8,044 bases of DNA, taken from Planctomycetota bacterium. Lineage in GTDB: Bacteria; Planctomycetota; UBA1135. The stretch is from contig NVWJ01000002.1 of assembly GCA_002746235.1 (NCBI GenBank), positions 105,849 through 113,892 on the forward strand, read 5' to 3'. Below are positions 1-6,632 of the stretch, one piece after another. Under the pieces are notes generated by a model. It ran no database searches. It was given only the letters and a program-made list of their open reading frames with translations, and was not told the DNA's origin. Both the position numbers and the translations under genes were made by a program. Positions within the stretch are counted from its first letter, which is position 1; each line of letters opens with the position of its first letter.

Positions 1-270
1 GCCTTGATTTTCTGCTTTTACATCGGTGCTTTGTTCATCGGTTTGATTTTGGCAGTTTATCTGTGGTGGAGCGGTCAAGTGGAGTACTTCCAAATCGTCA
101 TGCGCGAAGGTCATGGCCCGACACTACCCACTACCGAGGTTTGGCGACGCGCCTGCTATCCTTGGTTTTCCTCCGGCGGCCCTAGTGGTGGTTCCGATAG
201 TCCCGATCAGGATTTGGAAAACTTCCACGGCAGCCTCGACGAATTTTTTCACGACCGCGATTCCAAATGA
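1..270 (+). CDS. C-terminal part of a small membrane-anchored protein, function unknown
   Basis: The reading frame is open from the first base, so the gene probably starts upstream; a TTG at position 4 is an in-frame alternative start. The visible 89 residues begin with a strongly hydrophobic stretch of about 20 residues (roughly residues 2-21, ending YLWW), typical of one transmembrane helix. A polar, mostly acidic tail follows, with a Gly/Ser/Pro-rich linker (SSGGPSGGSDSPD) and a charged end. I recognise no catalytic motif or family. The stop codon overlaps the start of the next gene as ATGA at 267-270, which suggests translational coupling and argues that this is a real gene. Because the downstream product looks like a secreted folding factor, this may be an envelope protein of the same operon; that is inference. 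Confidence 0.55.
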   Translation, partial: ALIFCFYIGALFIGLILAVYLWWSGQVEYFQIVMREGHGPTLPTTEVWRRACYPWFSSGGPSGGSDSPDQDLENFHGSLDEFFHDRDSK

Positions 271-1157
271 TTTCTCTCCTTGTCCTTGCAGCTTTTCCAC
301 TATTCCAAACTCCAGCGAAGCCGGAACGCTTAAAACCTTTGGTGCCTGCTCCGGAAAACTACACGCCGAAACAGGAAGGAACTTCAAGGCCGAAACCCAG
401 TGCAACCACGCTCCGTCCTGGAAGTACGCCAAACGGCCCCGCAACCCATCCAGATTTAGCTGGAGGCGACCTCGCTAACCTCAATGCAGAAGGTCCACGC
501 GATTTACGCGATGGACGCCCTCTACCCTTTGCTAGTGATCGCCCATTGCTGCGCATTGATGGAGTGGAAATCCATTCCCAAGAACTGAACGAGTTAGTTC
601 AGTATTACCGCAGCTTTCGCTCTGGCTCCGACGACATGATGTTGCAATCGGCAGTCAAAGCATTGCTGCCACTAAAGGTCATGCAAGCTAGGTTTGCAGT
701 CGACCTTCCCGATATGTATCGCAACATTGAAGAAGCGCATGAAGCTGCTGTTGCAGGTGAGGACTTTGCTTCTGTCGTCGCGCGTTTTTCACAAGACTCA
801 GAGGCGCCAACCGACGACGGACGCTACACCTTTGGCCGTGAGCTTGCCGTGCAGCCTTTTGATCGCATCTGCCACACCACGGCAGCCAATGCATATTCGG
901 CACCTTTCCTTACGGTGTACGGTTATCACTTCCTACAAGTGCTCAGTTATGAGCGTGGGCAAAAACCGAGCGATGACAAGAGCACCATGCGCCACGTTTT
1001 AGCTATGTACCCGGAAATGGTGAAGATGGAAAAGGCCGGCAAGGACCTCCGCGTTTGGATTAAGCAGCAAGTCAAAGCTGCCAAGATTGAGGTCTTGGAA
1101 GTCGGCATGCACAATCTAGTGCCGTCGGCGAACCGCGGGCAGATGGTCGGTCAGTAA
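267..1157 (+). CDS. Secreted parvulin-like (PpiC/SurA-type) peptidyl-prolyl isomerase or chaperone
   Basis: This 296-residue protein probably assists folding of exported proteins. The first ~14 residues are hydrophobic and fit a short signal peptide or anchor. Residues ~15-90 are Pro/Thr/Gly-rich and probably disordered. A short segment at 94-105 (LLRIDGVEIHSQ) resembles the strand that opens SurA/PpiC chaperone domains, followed by helical sequence. Residues ~155-229 carry the parvulin signature: a GEDFASVVARFSQDSEA helix, a glycine turn, an aromatic-rich middle and the terminal YGYHFLQV strand (His221 is the conserved parvulin histidine). The usual opening R-H-I-L strand is degenerate (QARFAVDLP, 140-148), while an RHVLAMYPE segment appears after the domain at 242-250. 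Catalytic activity is therefore uncertain. The start is fixed by the ATGA overlap with the upstream gene; I see no Shine-Dalgarno sequence, consistent with reinitiation. It converges on the carboxylase operon. Confidence 0.75.
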   Translation: MISLLVLAAFPLFQTPAKPERLKPLVPAPENYTPKQEGTSRPKPSATTLRPGSTPNGPATHPDLAGGDLANLNAEGPRDLRDGRPLPFASDRPLLRIDGVEIHSQELNELVQYYRSFRSGSDDMMLQSAVKALLPLKVMQARFAVDLPDMYRNIEEAHEAAVAGEDFASVVARFSQDSEAPTDDGRYTFGRELAVQPFDRICHTTAANAYSAPFLTVYGYHFLQVLSYERGQKPSDDKSTMRHVLAMYPEMVKMEKAGKDLRVWIKQQVKAAKIEVLEVGMHNLVPSANRGQMVGQ

Positions 1158-1158
1158 A

Positions 1159-1181
1159 TCTGCCGCGAAGCCGCTGGCAGA
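1159..1181. terminator. GC-rich hairpin between convergent genes, possible bidirectional terminator
   Basis: TCTGCC-GCG pairs with CGC-T-GGCAGA around an AAGC loop: nine base pairs with one bulged T. It begins two bases after the isomerase stop and lies 17 bases beyond the carrier subunit stop, in a 40-base gap between two convergent genes. The position fits a shared terminator. There is no clear run of T on either strand, so it may instead act as a weak terminator or an mRNA end stabiliser. Confidence 0.45.
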
Positions 1182-1197
1182 CTAAATCAGAGCTTCC

Positions 1198-1722
1198 CTA
1201 GTCATCCTGCGGAGGAGCCAAGCGCACCAGCGGTTGGTTTGCATCGACGCTTTGACCGGTTTCGACGAGTACTTCTTCGACCACGCCACCGTGTTGGCAG
1301 GTGACCTCGTTTTGCATTTTCATGGCTTCGAGAATGGCGACGCCGGCTCCCGGTTCGAGGACATCTCCGACTTTCACTGAAACGTCGATGAGCACACCAG
1401 GCATGGATGCCTTGATAATCTCGGCCTTCGGCGGTCCTTGTCCAGCAACCTCACCGGCAGCTTTCTCGCGTTCGTCCATGGCGACGACGGTGTAACTTTC
1501 ACCGGCAATATTGACCTGTAAATGCTGTGGGTCCTGCTCTTCGATGGAGACCGCAAAACTACGGTGATCGATGATGGCGGTGTATTGACCGAGACGGTCG
1601 ACATCTAAGAAATCGGCTTGGATCTCTTTGCCGTCCACTTTCACGGTGCAATGTCCGCCGCCACAATCCTCGACTTCAAGCTCGAACTCACGGCCGGAAT
1701 CTACGCGTAGGAAGTACTTCAT
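1198..1722 (-). CDS. Biotin carboxyl carrier subunit of acyl/propionyl-CoA carboxylase
   Basis: This 174-residue subunit carries the biotin that shuttles the carboxyl group from biotin carboxylase to the carboxyltransferase. The C-terminal biotinyl domain (about 101-170) contains the PGVL...VGD turn, then LEAMKM with biotin acceptor Lys135, then the mirrored VETGQSV hairpin. Residues 1-85 form an extra domain not found in short AccB carriers. It contains two ungapped copies of one motif 43 residues apart (R11/R54, F13/F56, E18/E61, H24/H67, G31/G74). The domain probably plays the part of the BT docking domain of fused propionyl-CoA carboxylase alpha chains (inference). A low-complexity linker (~86-100) joins the two. 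The ATG at 1722 was preferred to the in-frame ATG at 1767: it has a GGGAGGG site 7 bases upstream and overlaps the biotin carboxylase stop as ATGA. It is the last gene of the operon. Confidence 0.9.
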   Translation of the reverse strand: MKYFLRVDSGREFELEVEDCGGGHCTVKVDGKEIQADFLDVDRLGQYTAIIDHRSFAVSIEEQDPQHLQVNIAGESYTVVAMDEREKAAGEVAGQGPPKAEIIKASMPGVLIDVSVKVGDVLEPGAGVAILEAMKMQNEVTCQHGGVVEEVLVETGQSVDANQPLVRLAPPQDD

Positions 1723-3263
1723 CGGGAAACCCTCCCATGCTGCTCGCGGCGTGCTGCTGCCACCCAAGGATTAGCTTTTGCACCACCTGTGTCATCGGAT
1801 TGCATCACCCGACGCGCTGCCGTTTTCTGGCGATGGAGTGCAGCCACAATGGCTGCGATTTGCTCCAGGTCATCTGGGATTTCACGCTGCACTTCTTGCT
1901 GGCCGCGTTCTTCCACAAAGGTCTCGAGATAGGCGGTGTCGTAATTGCCACTGATGAAGCCATCGGACTGAAGGATTTGCAGAGCGATGCCGGCCGAGGT
2001 TTTGACGCCTCCGACATGTAGCTCTTGCAACACCCGCAACATCCGACGTCGGGCTTGCTCGCGAGTACGGCCATAAGCAATCAGTTTGGCGAGCATGGAA
2101 TCGTAGTACGGAGTCACTTCCATGCTGCGATAAACGCCAGAATCGATACGCACTCCAGGTCCACCGGGCCAACGCAGATTTTCAATCACGCCAAGGCTTG
2201 GCAGAAATTGGTTGTCGGGGTCTTCCGCGTTCAGGCGCACTTCAATCGCGTGACCACGTGGCACCAGGCCGGTGCAGTCATCAATCTTCTCTCCTGCAGC
2301 AACCCGAATCATTTGCGCGATGAGATCCACGCCATAAACCTCTTCGGTGATGCCGTGCTCCACTTGGATGCGAGTGTTCATTTCCAAGAAGTAAAACTCC
2401 CCCTTCGACCACAAGAACTCAACGGTTCCGGCAGAGAAGTAGTTCACCGCTTTGGCAGCGGCAATTGCAGCCGCCCCCATCTTCATGCGCGTGGCTTCAT
2501 CGATCGCTGGAGAAGGCGCTTCCTCAATCAGCTTTTGGTGGCGTCGCTGCAAGGAGCATTCGCGTTCGCCGAAGTGAAGAATGGTGCCATGCTTATCACC
2601 CAACACTTGAATCTCAATGTGACGCGGCCGAACCAAAAACTTCTCAAGGTACATGCGGCCGTCACCGAATGCGTTGAGCGCTTCCCCACTGGCGGTGGTA
2701 AAGGCCGCTTCAATTTCGCTCGGCTCATGCACCACGCGGATGCCTTTGCCTCCACCACCAGCCGATGCCTTAAGCATGACTGGATAGCCGATCTTCTCCG
2801 CTTCGACAGCCGCTTCTGCAGCATCGGCAACCGCTTCGGTGTTGCCTGGAACCACCGGAACACCAGCGGCAATCATGGCAGTACGTGCCGACAGCTTGTC
2901 TCCCATCACCGCCATGGCATGAGGGGATGGACCGACGAAACGAATGCCAGCTGCTTCTACTGCTTCGGCGAACGCGCCGTTTTCAGCAAGGAAACCAAAG
3001 CCAGGGTGAATCGCATCGGCCTTGGCCTCTTGGGCTATTTCCAGAATGCGGTCGGCGCGTAAATACGATTCGGCCGGAGTCTTACCGCCGAGTGCATAAG
3101 CTTCATTAGCAAAACGCACATGCAGCGCATGACGGTCTGGATCCGAATAAACTGCAATGGTTTCAATACCGAGATCTCGGCACGAACGCTGAATCCGTAC
3201 CGCGATTTCACCACGGTTCGCAATCAACAGGCGCTTGATCGGAGTTTGAGGGACTTTGCTCAT
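1719..3263 (-). CDS. accC: Biotin carboxylase subunit of acyl/propionyl-CoA carboxylase
   Basis: It carboxylates the carrier-bound biotin using ATP and bicarbonate. The 514 residues contain the N-terminal domain (RLLIANRGEIAVRI, 11-24), the central ATP-grasp domain with the glycine-rich lid KASAGGGGKG (165-174), ERECSLQRRHQK (234-244), and the metal and catalytic block EMNTRIQVEH (294-303). By alignment with the E. coli enzyme, Glu282 and Glu294 bind metal, Glu302 and Arg343 act at bicarbonate/biotin, and Lys165 and Lys244 contact ATP or bicarbonate. All are present. A Gly follows the QVEH motif where many AccC proteins have Pro, a variant also seen in related carboxylases. It is about 65 residues longer than E. 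coli AccC. The C-terminal extension (~450-514) is polar, Ala/Arg-rich and carries no biotin domain, so the alpha chain is split. Start ATG at 3263 has AGGAG two bases upstream. It overlaps the carrier gene by ATGA. Confidence 0.95.
   Translation of the reverse strand: MSKVPQTPIKRLLIANRGEIAVRIQRSCRDLGIETIAVYSDPDRHALHVRFANEAYALGGKTPAESYLRADRILEIAQEAKADAIHPGFGFLAENGAFAEAVEAAGIRFVGPSPHAMAVMGDKLSARTAMIAAGVPVVPGNTEAVADAAEAAVEAEKIGYPVMLKASAGGGGKGIRVVHEPSEIEAAFTTASGEALNAFGDGRMYLEKFLVRPRHIEIQVLGDKHGTILHFGERECSLQRRHQKLIEEAPSPAIDEATRMKMGAAAIAAAKAVNYFSAGTVEFLWSKGEFYFLEMNTRIQVEHGITEEVYGVDLIAQMIRVAAGEKIDDCTGLVPRGHAIEVRLNAEDPDNQFLPSLGVIENLRWPGGPGVRIDSGVYRSMEVTPYYDSMLAKLIAYGRTREQARRRMLRVLQELHVGGVKTSAGIALQILQSDGFISGNYDTAYLETFVEERGQQEVQREIPDDLEQIAAIVAALHRQKTAARRVMQSDDTGGAKANPWVAAARREQHGRVSR
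1730..1736 (-). promoter_or_regulatory. Shine-Dalgarno site of the biotin carrier gene
   Basis: GGGAGGG on the minus strand, 7 bases before the ATG at 1722 and inside the 3' end of the biotin carboxylase gene. It decides the start at 1722, because the in-frame ATG at 1767 would begin within the biotin carboxylase coding sequence. Confidence 0.7.
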
Positions 3264-3271
3264 GACTCCTA
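3264..3271 (-). promoter_or_regulatory. Shine-Dalgarno of biotin carboxylase embedded in the preceding stop codon
   Basis: The minus strand reads TAGGAGTC and then ATG. The TAG stop of the carboxyltransferase gene forms the first half of an AGGAG site, so termination and reinitiation occur within about 8 bases. The spacing to the ATG is unusually short (2 bases), which suggests translational coupling. Confidence 0.55.
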
Positions 3272-4810
3272 AAGTGGGATGGAACCGTGCTTCTTCGGTG
3301 GATTGGATTCGCGCTTGGTCGCAAGCATTTGCAGGGCGCGAATCAAACGTGGACGGGTACGCGAAGGAATGATGACATCGTCGATCAGACCGCGTTCGGC
3401 TGCGAGGTATGGGTTAGCGAACATGTCGCGGTACTCCTCTACCAGTTCGGTTTCGCGTTTGGCCGGATCATCGGCAGCAGCAATCTCACGTCGGTGGATG
3501 ATCTTGGTAGCGCCTTCGGCTCCCATGACTGCAATCTCGGCACCAGGCCATGCAACGTTCCAGTCACCGCGGGTGGATTTGCTTGAAAGCACGCAATATG
3601 CACCGCCATAAGCCTTGCGCGTGACCACGGTGAGTTTCGGCACCGTCGCTTCGCAGTAGGCGTAAAGAAGTTTGGCGCCACGCCTAATAATGCCGGCATG
3701 TTCTTGCACCGTTCCAGGCATGAAGCCCGGGACATCTTCAAAGGTGATGATGGGAATGTTGAAGCAATCGCAGAAACGCACAAAGCGCGCTGCTTTCTCG
3801 GAAGCATCGATATCCAACACGCCAGCGAGTGCCATCGGTTGGTTGGCGACGATGCCTACCGAGCGTCCGCCTAAACGCGCGAGACCAATCACAATGTTGC
3901 GCGCGAAGCCCTGTTGGATTTCCATGAAGTCGCCATCGTCCACCACCGAGGTGATGACCTTTTTGATGTCGTACGGCTGGTTCGGAGATTCCGGAATGAT
4001 TTCATCTAGCAGTTCATCGCAACGGTCCGATGGATCTTCGGTTGCAACCATCGGCGGCTCTTCAGTGTTGTTCGCCGGAAGGAAAGACAACAAGCGACGG
4101 ATGCGTGCCAAACACTCGGCATCGTCCTCGCAAGTGAAGTGACTGGTGCCACTGATTTCCTCGTGCACCTGCGCACCGCCCAACTCTTCCGAAGTGACGT
4201 CTTCATGAGTGACCGTCTTCACCACATCGGGGCCGGTGATGTGCATGTAACTGCTGCCATCAACCATCAAGATGAAATCGGTCAGAGCAGGCGAATAGAC
4301 CGCACCGCCGGCACATGGGCCCATGATGGCGCTGATTTGCGGCACCACGCCACTGGCCAAAGTATTGCGCAAGAAGATCTCGGAATAGCCCGCGAGCGAA
4401 ACCACGCCTTCTTGAATGCGCGCGCCGCCGGAATCATTGAGTCCAATCATAGGAATGCCGAGCTTCATCGACATGTCCATCACCTTGCAGATTTTGGCAG
4501 CATGCTCTTCGGCCAAACTTCCGCCAAATACGGTGAAGTCTTGCGCGAATACGGCAACCGGACGGCCATCAATGGTGCCAGTTCCAGTGACTACGCCATC
4601 GCCGAGCGGACGTTGCTTATCCAAACCAAAGTTGGAACTGCGGTGGCGGCGAAAGGCATCTAACTCTTCGAAAGATCCTTGATCAAGCAACAGTTCAATC
4701 CGTTCCCGCGCGGTCAGTTTGCCTTTGGCGTGTTGGGTTTCAATGCGTTTTTCGCCACCACCCAATCGGGCTTCCGCGCGCATCTCCTCAAGTTTTTGAA
4801 TGGGATCCAT
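3269..4810 (-). CDS. pccB: Acyl-CoA carboxylase carboxyltransferase (beta) subunit, propionyl-CoA type
   Basis: It moves the carboxyl group from biotin to an acyl-CoA, here most likely propionyl-CoA, giving (S)-methylmalonyl-CoA. The 513 residues match the usual length of bacterial PccB. The N-terminal half has [15 protein letters not shown] (29-43), [16 protein letters not shown] and [13 protein letters not shown] (124-136). An oxyanion-type glycine pair occurs in [12 protein letters not shown] (164-175). The C-terminal half has [12 protein letters not shown] (322-333), DVPGFMPG (359-366) and [11 protein letters not shown] (398-408). By eye, Asp416 in RGDWNVAWP lies where Streptomyces coelicolor PccB has Asp422, the residue linked to propionyl-CoA preference. 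The epimerase next door supports this, but a broader acyl-CoA range cannot be excluded. Its start lies 18 bases after the epimerase stop; only a weak GGA-containing ribosome site is visible. Confidence 0.93.
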   Translation of the reverse strand: MDPIQKLEEMRAEARLGGGEKRIETQHAKGKLTARERIELLLDQGSFEELDAFRRHRSSNFGLDKQRPLGDGVVTGTGTIDGRPVAVFAQDFTVFGGSLAEEHAAKICKVMDMSMKLGIPMIGLNDSGGARIQEGVVSLAGYSEIFLRNTLASGVVPQISAIMGPCAGGAVYSPALTDFILMVDGSSYMHITGPDVVKTVTHEDVTSEELGGAQVHEEISGTSHFTCEDDAECLARIRRLLSFLPANNTEEPPMVATEDPSDRCDELLDEIIPESPNQPYDIKKVITSVVDDGDFMEIQQGFARNIVIGLARLGGRSVGIVANQPMALAGVLDIDASEKAARFVRFCDCFNIPIITFEDVPGFMPGTVQEHAGIIRRGAKLLYAYCEATVPKLTVVTRKAYGGAYCVLSSKSTRGDWNVAWPGAEIAVMGAEGATKIIHRREIAAADDPAKRETELVEEYRDMFANPYLAAERGLIDDVIIPSRTRPRLIRALQMLATKRESNPPKKHGSIPL

Positions 4811-4828
4811 GTTTATTCATCCAAGCTC

Positions 4829-5248
4829 TTACGAGCCAAACCCTTCGCCGCCTTCGACGAGTTCTGTCAACACACCGCTGGTCGCTTTCGGATGCACAAA
4901 GGCAATCCGCGTTCGATGCGCCCCAGTTTTCGGCTCGGTGTTGATCATGCGTACTTCCCGGTCGACCAATTCCTTGGTCGCTGCAGCGCAGTCATCGACC
5001 GCAAGCGCGAGGTGATGCAATCCTGCACCACGCTTATCCAAGAAGACCTGAATCGGCGAGTCTTCCCGAATAGGAAAAACCAATTCAATGCGAGTGGCGC
5101 CGGCGTACATCATCTGTACCTCCACGCCCTGATCTTCCACCACTTCGCGGCTCCCTACGCGCAGCCCCATCTCTTTCCAGAGTTGAGTGGCCGCGTCGAG
5201 ATCCTTGACGGCAATGGCAATGTGGTCGACTCCGAGAACGTTAGGCAT
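4829..5248 (-). CDS. mce: Methylmalonyl-CoA epimerase
   Basis: This 139-residue VOC (glyoxalase/dioxygenase-fold) protein interconverts (S)- and (R)-methylmalonyl-CoA. The two beta-alpha-beta-beta-beta modules are visible: VDHIAIAV (7-14) opens the first and LHHLALAV (77-84) the second. Likely metal ligands, by position in the fold, are His9, Glu55 or a nearby residue, His79 and Glu129 in GVLTELVEGG. Family signatures include VEDQGVEV, the EDSPIQVFLDKRGAGLHH block and IAFVHPKATSGVLTEL. It is the first gene of the four-gene operon and directly precedes the carboxyltransferase, so its product feeds the (R)-isomer to methylmalonyl-CoA mutase, encoded elsewhere. No Shine-Dalgarno is evident before the ATG at 5248; the start matches the usual short N-terminus before the first strand. 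Confidence 0.92.
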   Translation of the reverse strand: MPNVLGVDHIAIAVKDLDAATQLWKEMGLRVGSREVVEDQGVEVQMMYAGATRIELVFPIREDSPIQVFLDKRGAGLHHLALAVDDCAAATKELVDREVRMINTEPKTGAHRTRIAFVHPKATSGVLTELVEGGEGFGS

Positions 5249-5270
5249 GGGGTGTCCGGGTTGGAGGCAA

Positions 5271-5276
5271 AGTATA
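5271..5276 (-). promoter_or_regulatory. mce: Possible -10 element of the propionyl-CoA carboxylase operon
   Basis: TATACT on the minus strand (5 of 6 match to TATAAT), 22 bases before the epimerase ATG, in the only sizeable gap upstream of the operon. At 17-base spacing the -35 position reads CTAAAT, which is poor, so the promoter may depend on an activator or be misassigned. The implied 5' leader is very short (about 15 bases). Confidence 0.35.
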
Positions 5277-5283
5277 AGCGGTC

Positions 5284-5303
5284 GGCGCTGCCGATTTAGC
5301 GCC
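5284..5303. repeat. Perfect 6-8-6 inverted repeat upstream of the epimerase operon
   Basis: GGCGCT and AGCGCC are perfect complements separated by 8 bases (5290-5297). The site lies between the hipA stop (5328) and the candidate -10 at 5271-5276, covering the expected -35 region. It could be an operator for a regulator of propionyl-CoA metabolism, or the stem of a hipA terminator. No T-run follows the stem on the minus strand, which weakens the terminator reading. Confidence 0.45.
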
Positions 5304-5327
5304 TACGCGGGGCCCGATTTGTTCGAG

Positions 5328-6632
5328 CTAGGCTAGTTGGCGACGCAAATGGCCATCAATTTTACGCTGGACGATGTCCGCCACTCCGACTCGTTCCGCA
5401 TAGCCCGGCCACAACCTCACCACTTCCTGAACTTCACGCACAATCCGTTCGGCACGACCGCGTACCAGCCCAACCGCCTTGCCGCATGCCTTGAAATCGT
5501 CCATGGTGAAACCGTCACGCTTACCCTGCATGCTCATCTGATGCGCATGCGTCCAATCGCCGGAAGGTTGGTAGCTATAAGTCACATCGAAGGCCGGCGC
5601 GAGGGTCCAAGTGCCTTGCTTATCCATTAAGAAGGCGATGTTTTTGACATGATCATCTTGATTGCGCGCGATGATGTTGAAGGCCATGCGTCGGAACTGC
5701 TGTTCGAGCGACGCCGCCGGCATGTCCAGTTGCCGCATGATTTGCAAACACTGTTCATAGCCATGCGCGCCAGCTTGGTTGAAGTCAAAATGCGCGAGGG
5801 CACCAAGGGATTGCATGTGCAGCTTCTCGCCCGATTCCGTGCGATCAAATCGCTTGGTCATGAAGTGACTGCGACCGTTCTCCGTTAACAAACGACACGG
5901 CATCATGTTGATACCGGCATCCTTAGCCATGAGTGAGTAGGCGTATTCAATAAGTCCATAGCCCTTCGGGTCATCCATTTCCTTATCGCGGTTTCCGCTG
6001 ACGCCATCAAACTTCAACAGCCAATGTTCAAATCCGATATCTGCCTTGACTTGTCCAGAGCGGACTTCCTGGGTTGCAGGATTCCACGCAATCACCGCTT
6101 TGGCGCGCGCTCCGCCAGCCGAAGTGCCTACCTGCAAAATATCGCGAAGTGGGTCTGGCGCGGCAGAATCAGCCATTTCTGCATGCACATGTTCACGCTG
6201 TTGCAGAATTGCAGAGGCTAAGTGAACCAATTCCGCGACATCAATCGGGTGTGAAGTGCGTTCGCGTGGGCCTTGGGTGGGGAAGAACTCCAATGCCCCC
6301 ATGCCACGAGTCCCGGTGTAACAAAGGCGCTCCACCGCATTAAAGGTGGATGCGTTACGTCCCTGACTGGCAAGCCATGCATCGATCAATGCATGACCAA
6401 AGCGGTCGGGCAAAGTGTCGGCAAGCAAACCGGGTAGGCCGTGGAATGTTGGTCGTGCTAAAGCCGGAAAGCTAAATAAGTTTTGGCTCAAGGGCATGTG
6501 CAAAGGAGAAACCTGAATCCCACTTTGCGCAAAGGCCGGGTCATATTCGAAGGTCGCGACATCGTCCCCGTCGGCCAAAAAAACTGCGCCGATGGTGCGT
6601 TCCCAGAGCTTAACTTCTGCGAGCGTACTCAT
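5328..6632 (-). CDS. hipA: HipA-family serine/threonine kinase toxin
   Basis: HipA toxins phosphorylate translation-related targets (glutamyl-tRNA synthetase for E. coli HipA) and halt growth; the target here is unknown. The 434 residues match full-length HipA. The N-terminal domain (~1-120) ends near LPGLLADTLPDRFG (66-79) and GTRGMGALEF (107-116). The P-loop motif GTSAGGARAKA (169-179) has Ser171 where E. coli HipA has the autophosphorylated Ser150. The WLLKFDG strand (204-210) and TKRFDR (259-264) follow. The catalytic loop ARNQDDHVKN (322-331) supplies Asp326 and Asn331, and PAFDVTYSY (346-354) supplies the metal-binding Asp349. All key residues are intact, so it is probably active. The ATG at 6632 overlaps the hipB stop as ATGA and has AAGGA a few bases upstream, so production is coupled to the antitoxin. 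Confidence 0.93.
   Translation of the reverse strand: MSTLAEVKLWERTIGAVFLADGDDVATFEYDPAFAQSGIQVSPLHMPLSQNLFSFPALARPTFHGLPGLLADTLPDRFGHALIDAWLASQGRNASTFNAVERLCYTGTRGMGALEFFPTQGPRERTSHPIDVAELVHLASAILQQREHVHAEMADSAAPDPLRDILQVGTSAGGARAKAVIAWNPATQEVRSGQVKADIGFEHWLLKFDGVSGNRDKEMDDPKGYGLIEYAYSLMAKDAGINMMPCRLLTENGRSHFMTKRFDRTESGEKLHMQSLGALAHFDFNQAGAHGYEQCLQIMRQLDMPAASLEQQFRRMAFNIIARNQDDHVKNIAFLMDKQGTWTLAPAFDVTYSYQPSGDWTHAHQMSMQGKRDGFTMDDFKACGKAVGLVRGRAERIVREVQEVVRLWPGYAERVGVADIVQRKIDGHLRRQLA

Noticed and set aside
124..478. Open frames on both strands overlapping the first gene and the isomerase start
   Set aside because: They conflict with the ATGA-coupled pair, and their translations lack signal, membrane or domain features.
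1723..1767. N-terminal extension of the biotin carrier from an ATG at 1767
   Set aside because: These codons overlap the biotin carboxylase C-terminus, and the ATG at 1722 has a strong GGGAGGG site and an ATGA overlap.
2361..2384. Gly in place of the usual Pro after the QVEH motif of biotin carboxylase (residue 304) as a sign of inactivity
   Set aside because: The same substitution occurs in related biotin-dependent carboxylases and all catalytic residues are present.
2025..3062. 345-codon open frame on the plus strand opposite the biotin carboxylase gene
   Set aside because: It lies wholly antisense to a gene with every catalytic motif intact, its translation shows no family motif, and long antisense frames are common opposite GC-rich codons.
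4139..5299. Plus-strand open frames of 174 and 206 codons opposite the carboxyltransferase and epimerase
   Set aside because: Both are antisense to well-recognised conserved genes and have no recognisable domains or ribosome sites.
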